A stretch of 37,569 nt of DNA from a virus. The notes under the pieces are model-generated. The model made no database searches, had not been told where the DNA came from, and worked only from the letters and a program-made list of their open reading frames with translations. A program made the translations under genes and the position numbers. Positions 37,376 through 37,569 of this stretch are shown here, piece after piece. Location: positions 1 through 37,569 of the IMG/VR virus record IMGVR_UViG_3300043256_000241; one strand, given 5' to 3'. How positions within the stretch are numbered: the stretch's first letter is position 1; each line of letters opens with the position of its first letter.

Positions 37376-37569
37376 GCAGTAACGGGGCCATCCCCTGGGA
37401 TGACGCCAGGGACTACGCGGTGCGTATAGCCCGTAAGCGCGGCCTGCGCCATGAAGACGCTGAGGACGTAGCCCAGGACACGCTCCTGAAGATATGGCCC
37501 CATCGGGCTAAGGTGACGAACTGGCGCGCTTACCTGTTCGTGGCGGTGTGCAACCAGGTGCATCAGTGG
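37372..37569 (+). CDS. Phage sigma factor (ECF/sigma-70 region 2), truncated at window end
   Basis: GTG 37372 overlaps the membrane protein stop. The first 66 residues include RHEDAEDVAQDTLLKIW and NWRAYLFVAVCNQVHQW, the signature of sigma-70 region 2 (compare 'DAEDLVQETFLraW'), which contacts core RNA polymerase and the -10 element. The rest (region 4, needed for -35 contact) is beyond the window. It would redirect host polymerase to phage promoters, and candidate targets are the 31-bp elements at 1307 and 18244 (inference). Confidence 0.75.
   Translation, partial: MSSNGAIPWDDARDYAVRIARKRGLRHEDAEDVAQDTLLKIWPHRAKVTNWRAYLFVAVCNQVHQW

Noticed and set aside
1-37569. CRISPR array
   Set aside because: No evenly spaced direct repeats with unique spacers exist. 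The Cas4-like gene stands alone without cas1 or cas2, so I do not infer a CRISPR system.
1-37569. Circular join of the window ends
   Set aside because: Reading the sigma factor frame from 37569 into position 1 gives Gly-rich residues unlike sigma region 2/4 and soon a stop, so the ends do not appear to be adjacent.
1-37569. Apparent excess of GGTACC sites
   Set aside because: By eye they occur about twice as often as base composition predicts, but the count is rough and may follow from codon bias, so I draw no conclusion.

Overview
This window is most likely a contiguous piece of the genome of a tailed, long-tailed (siphovirus-type) bacteriophage. Every supportable gene lies on the + strand, genes are packed with ATGA, GTGA or TAATG stop/start overlaps, and the head-tail genes follow the usual HK97-type order: large terminase, portal, prohead protease, major capsid, connectors, tail tube, frameshifted tail chaperones, tape measure, tail tip, receptor binding, holin, endolysin. 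The DNA is GC-rich, starts with GTG or TTG often, and uses strong GGAGG-type ribosome binding sites, so the host is probably a high-GC bacterium. ATA (Ile) and CTA (Leu) codons and the tetranucleotide CTAG look unusually common; I cannot name the host from sequence alone. No integrase, classical repressor or tRNA gene was seen. The window ends inside a sigma-factor gene, so it is not a complete genome.

Layout. Positions 1-506 are non-coding and dense in repeats. Positions 507-7228 hold an unknown gene, a perfect 27-bp inverted repeat enclosing 109 bp, a primase-polymerase/helicase, an origin-like repeat region (about 3197-3452), a run of small mostly cysteine-rich proteins, and a ParB-like DNA-binding protein, closed by a strong hairpin at 7233-7269. 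Positions 7320-13423 hold a secreted or membrane-anchored protein, the large terminase, a second secreted protein, and an unusually placed DNA-processing cassette (P-loop ATPase, Cas4-like nuclease, zinc-finger protein, Hjc-like resolvase, SbcD-like phosphoesterase). Positions 13433-31173 are the head, tail and lysis genes. Positions 31175-36704 hold a possible small terminase, a HAD phosphatase, a MazG/DUF1599-like protein, a DNA methyltransferase with an inserted helix-turn-helix-like segment, and a family A DNA polymerase fused to an N-terminal uracil-DNA-glycosylase-like domain. From 36771 a consensus sigma-70 promoter drives a Cys-rich protein, a single-pass membrane protein and a phage-encoded sigma factor cut off by the window end.

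The most interesting signals are not genes. (1) An 18-bp near-palindrome, TGACCAGCATGCTAGTCA, occurs five times, identical and in the same orientation, always near a gene start or junction; it looks like the operator or stoperator set of a phage regulator or the binding sites of the phage ParB-like protein. (2) A 31-bp element containing a TATAAT-like box occurs twice (29 of 31 identical), ahead of the primase gene and inside the head gene cluster, and could be read by the phage sigma factor. (3) The 27-bp perfect inverted repeat at 938-1100 may encode a structured RNA. (4) A 20-bp exact repeat accompanies two of the five palindromes. Together these suggest a multi-site regulatory circuit. Functions of the small proteins are mostly unknown.
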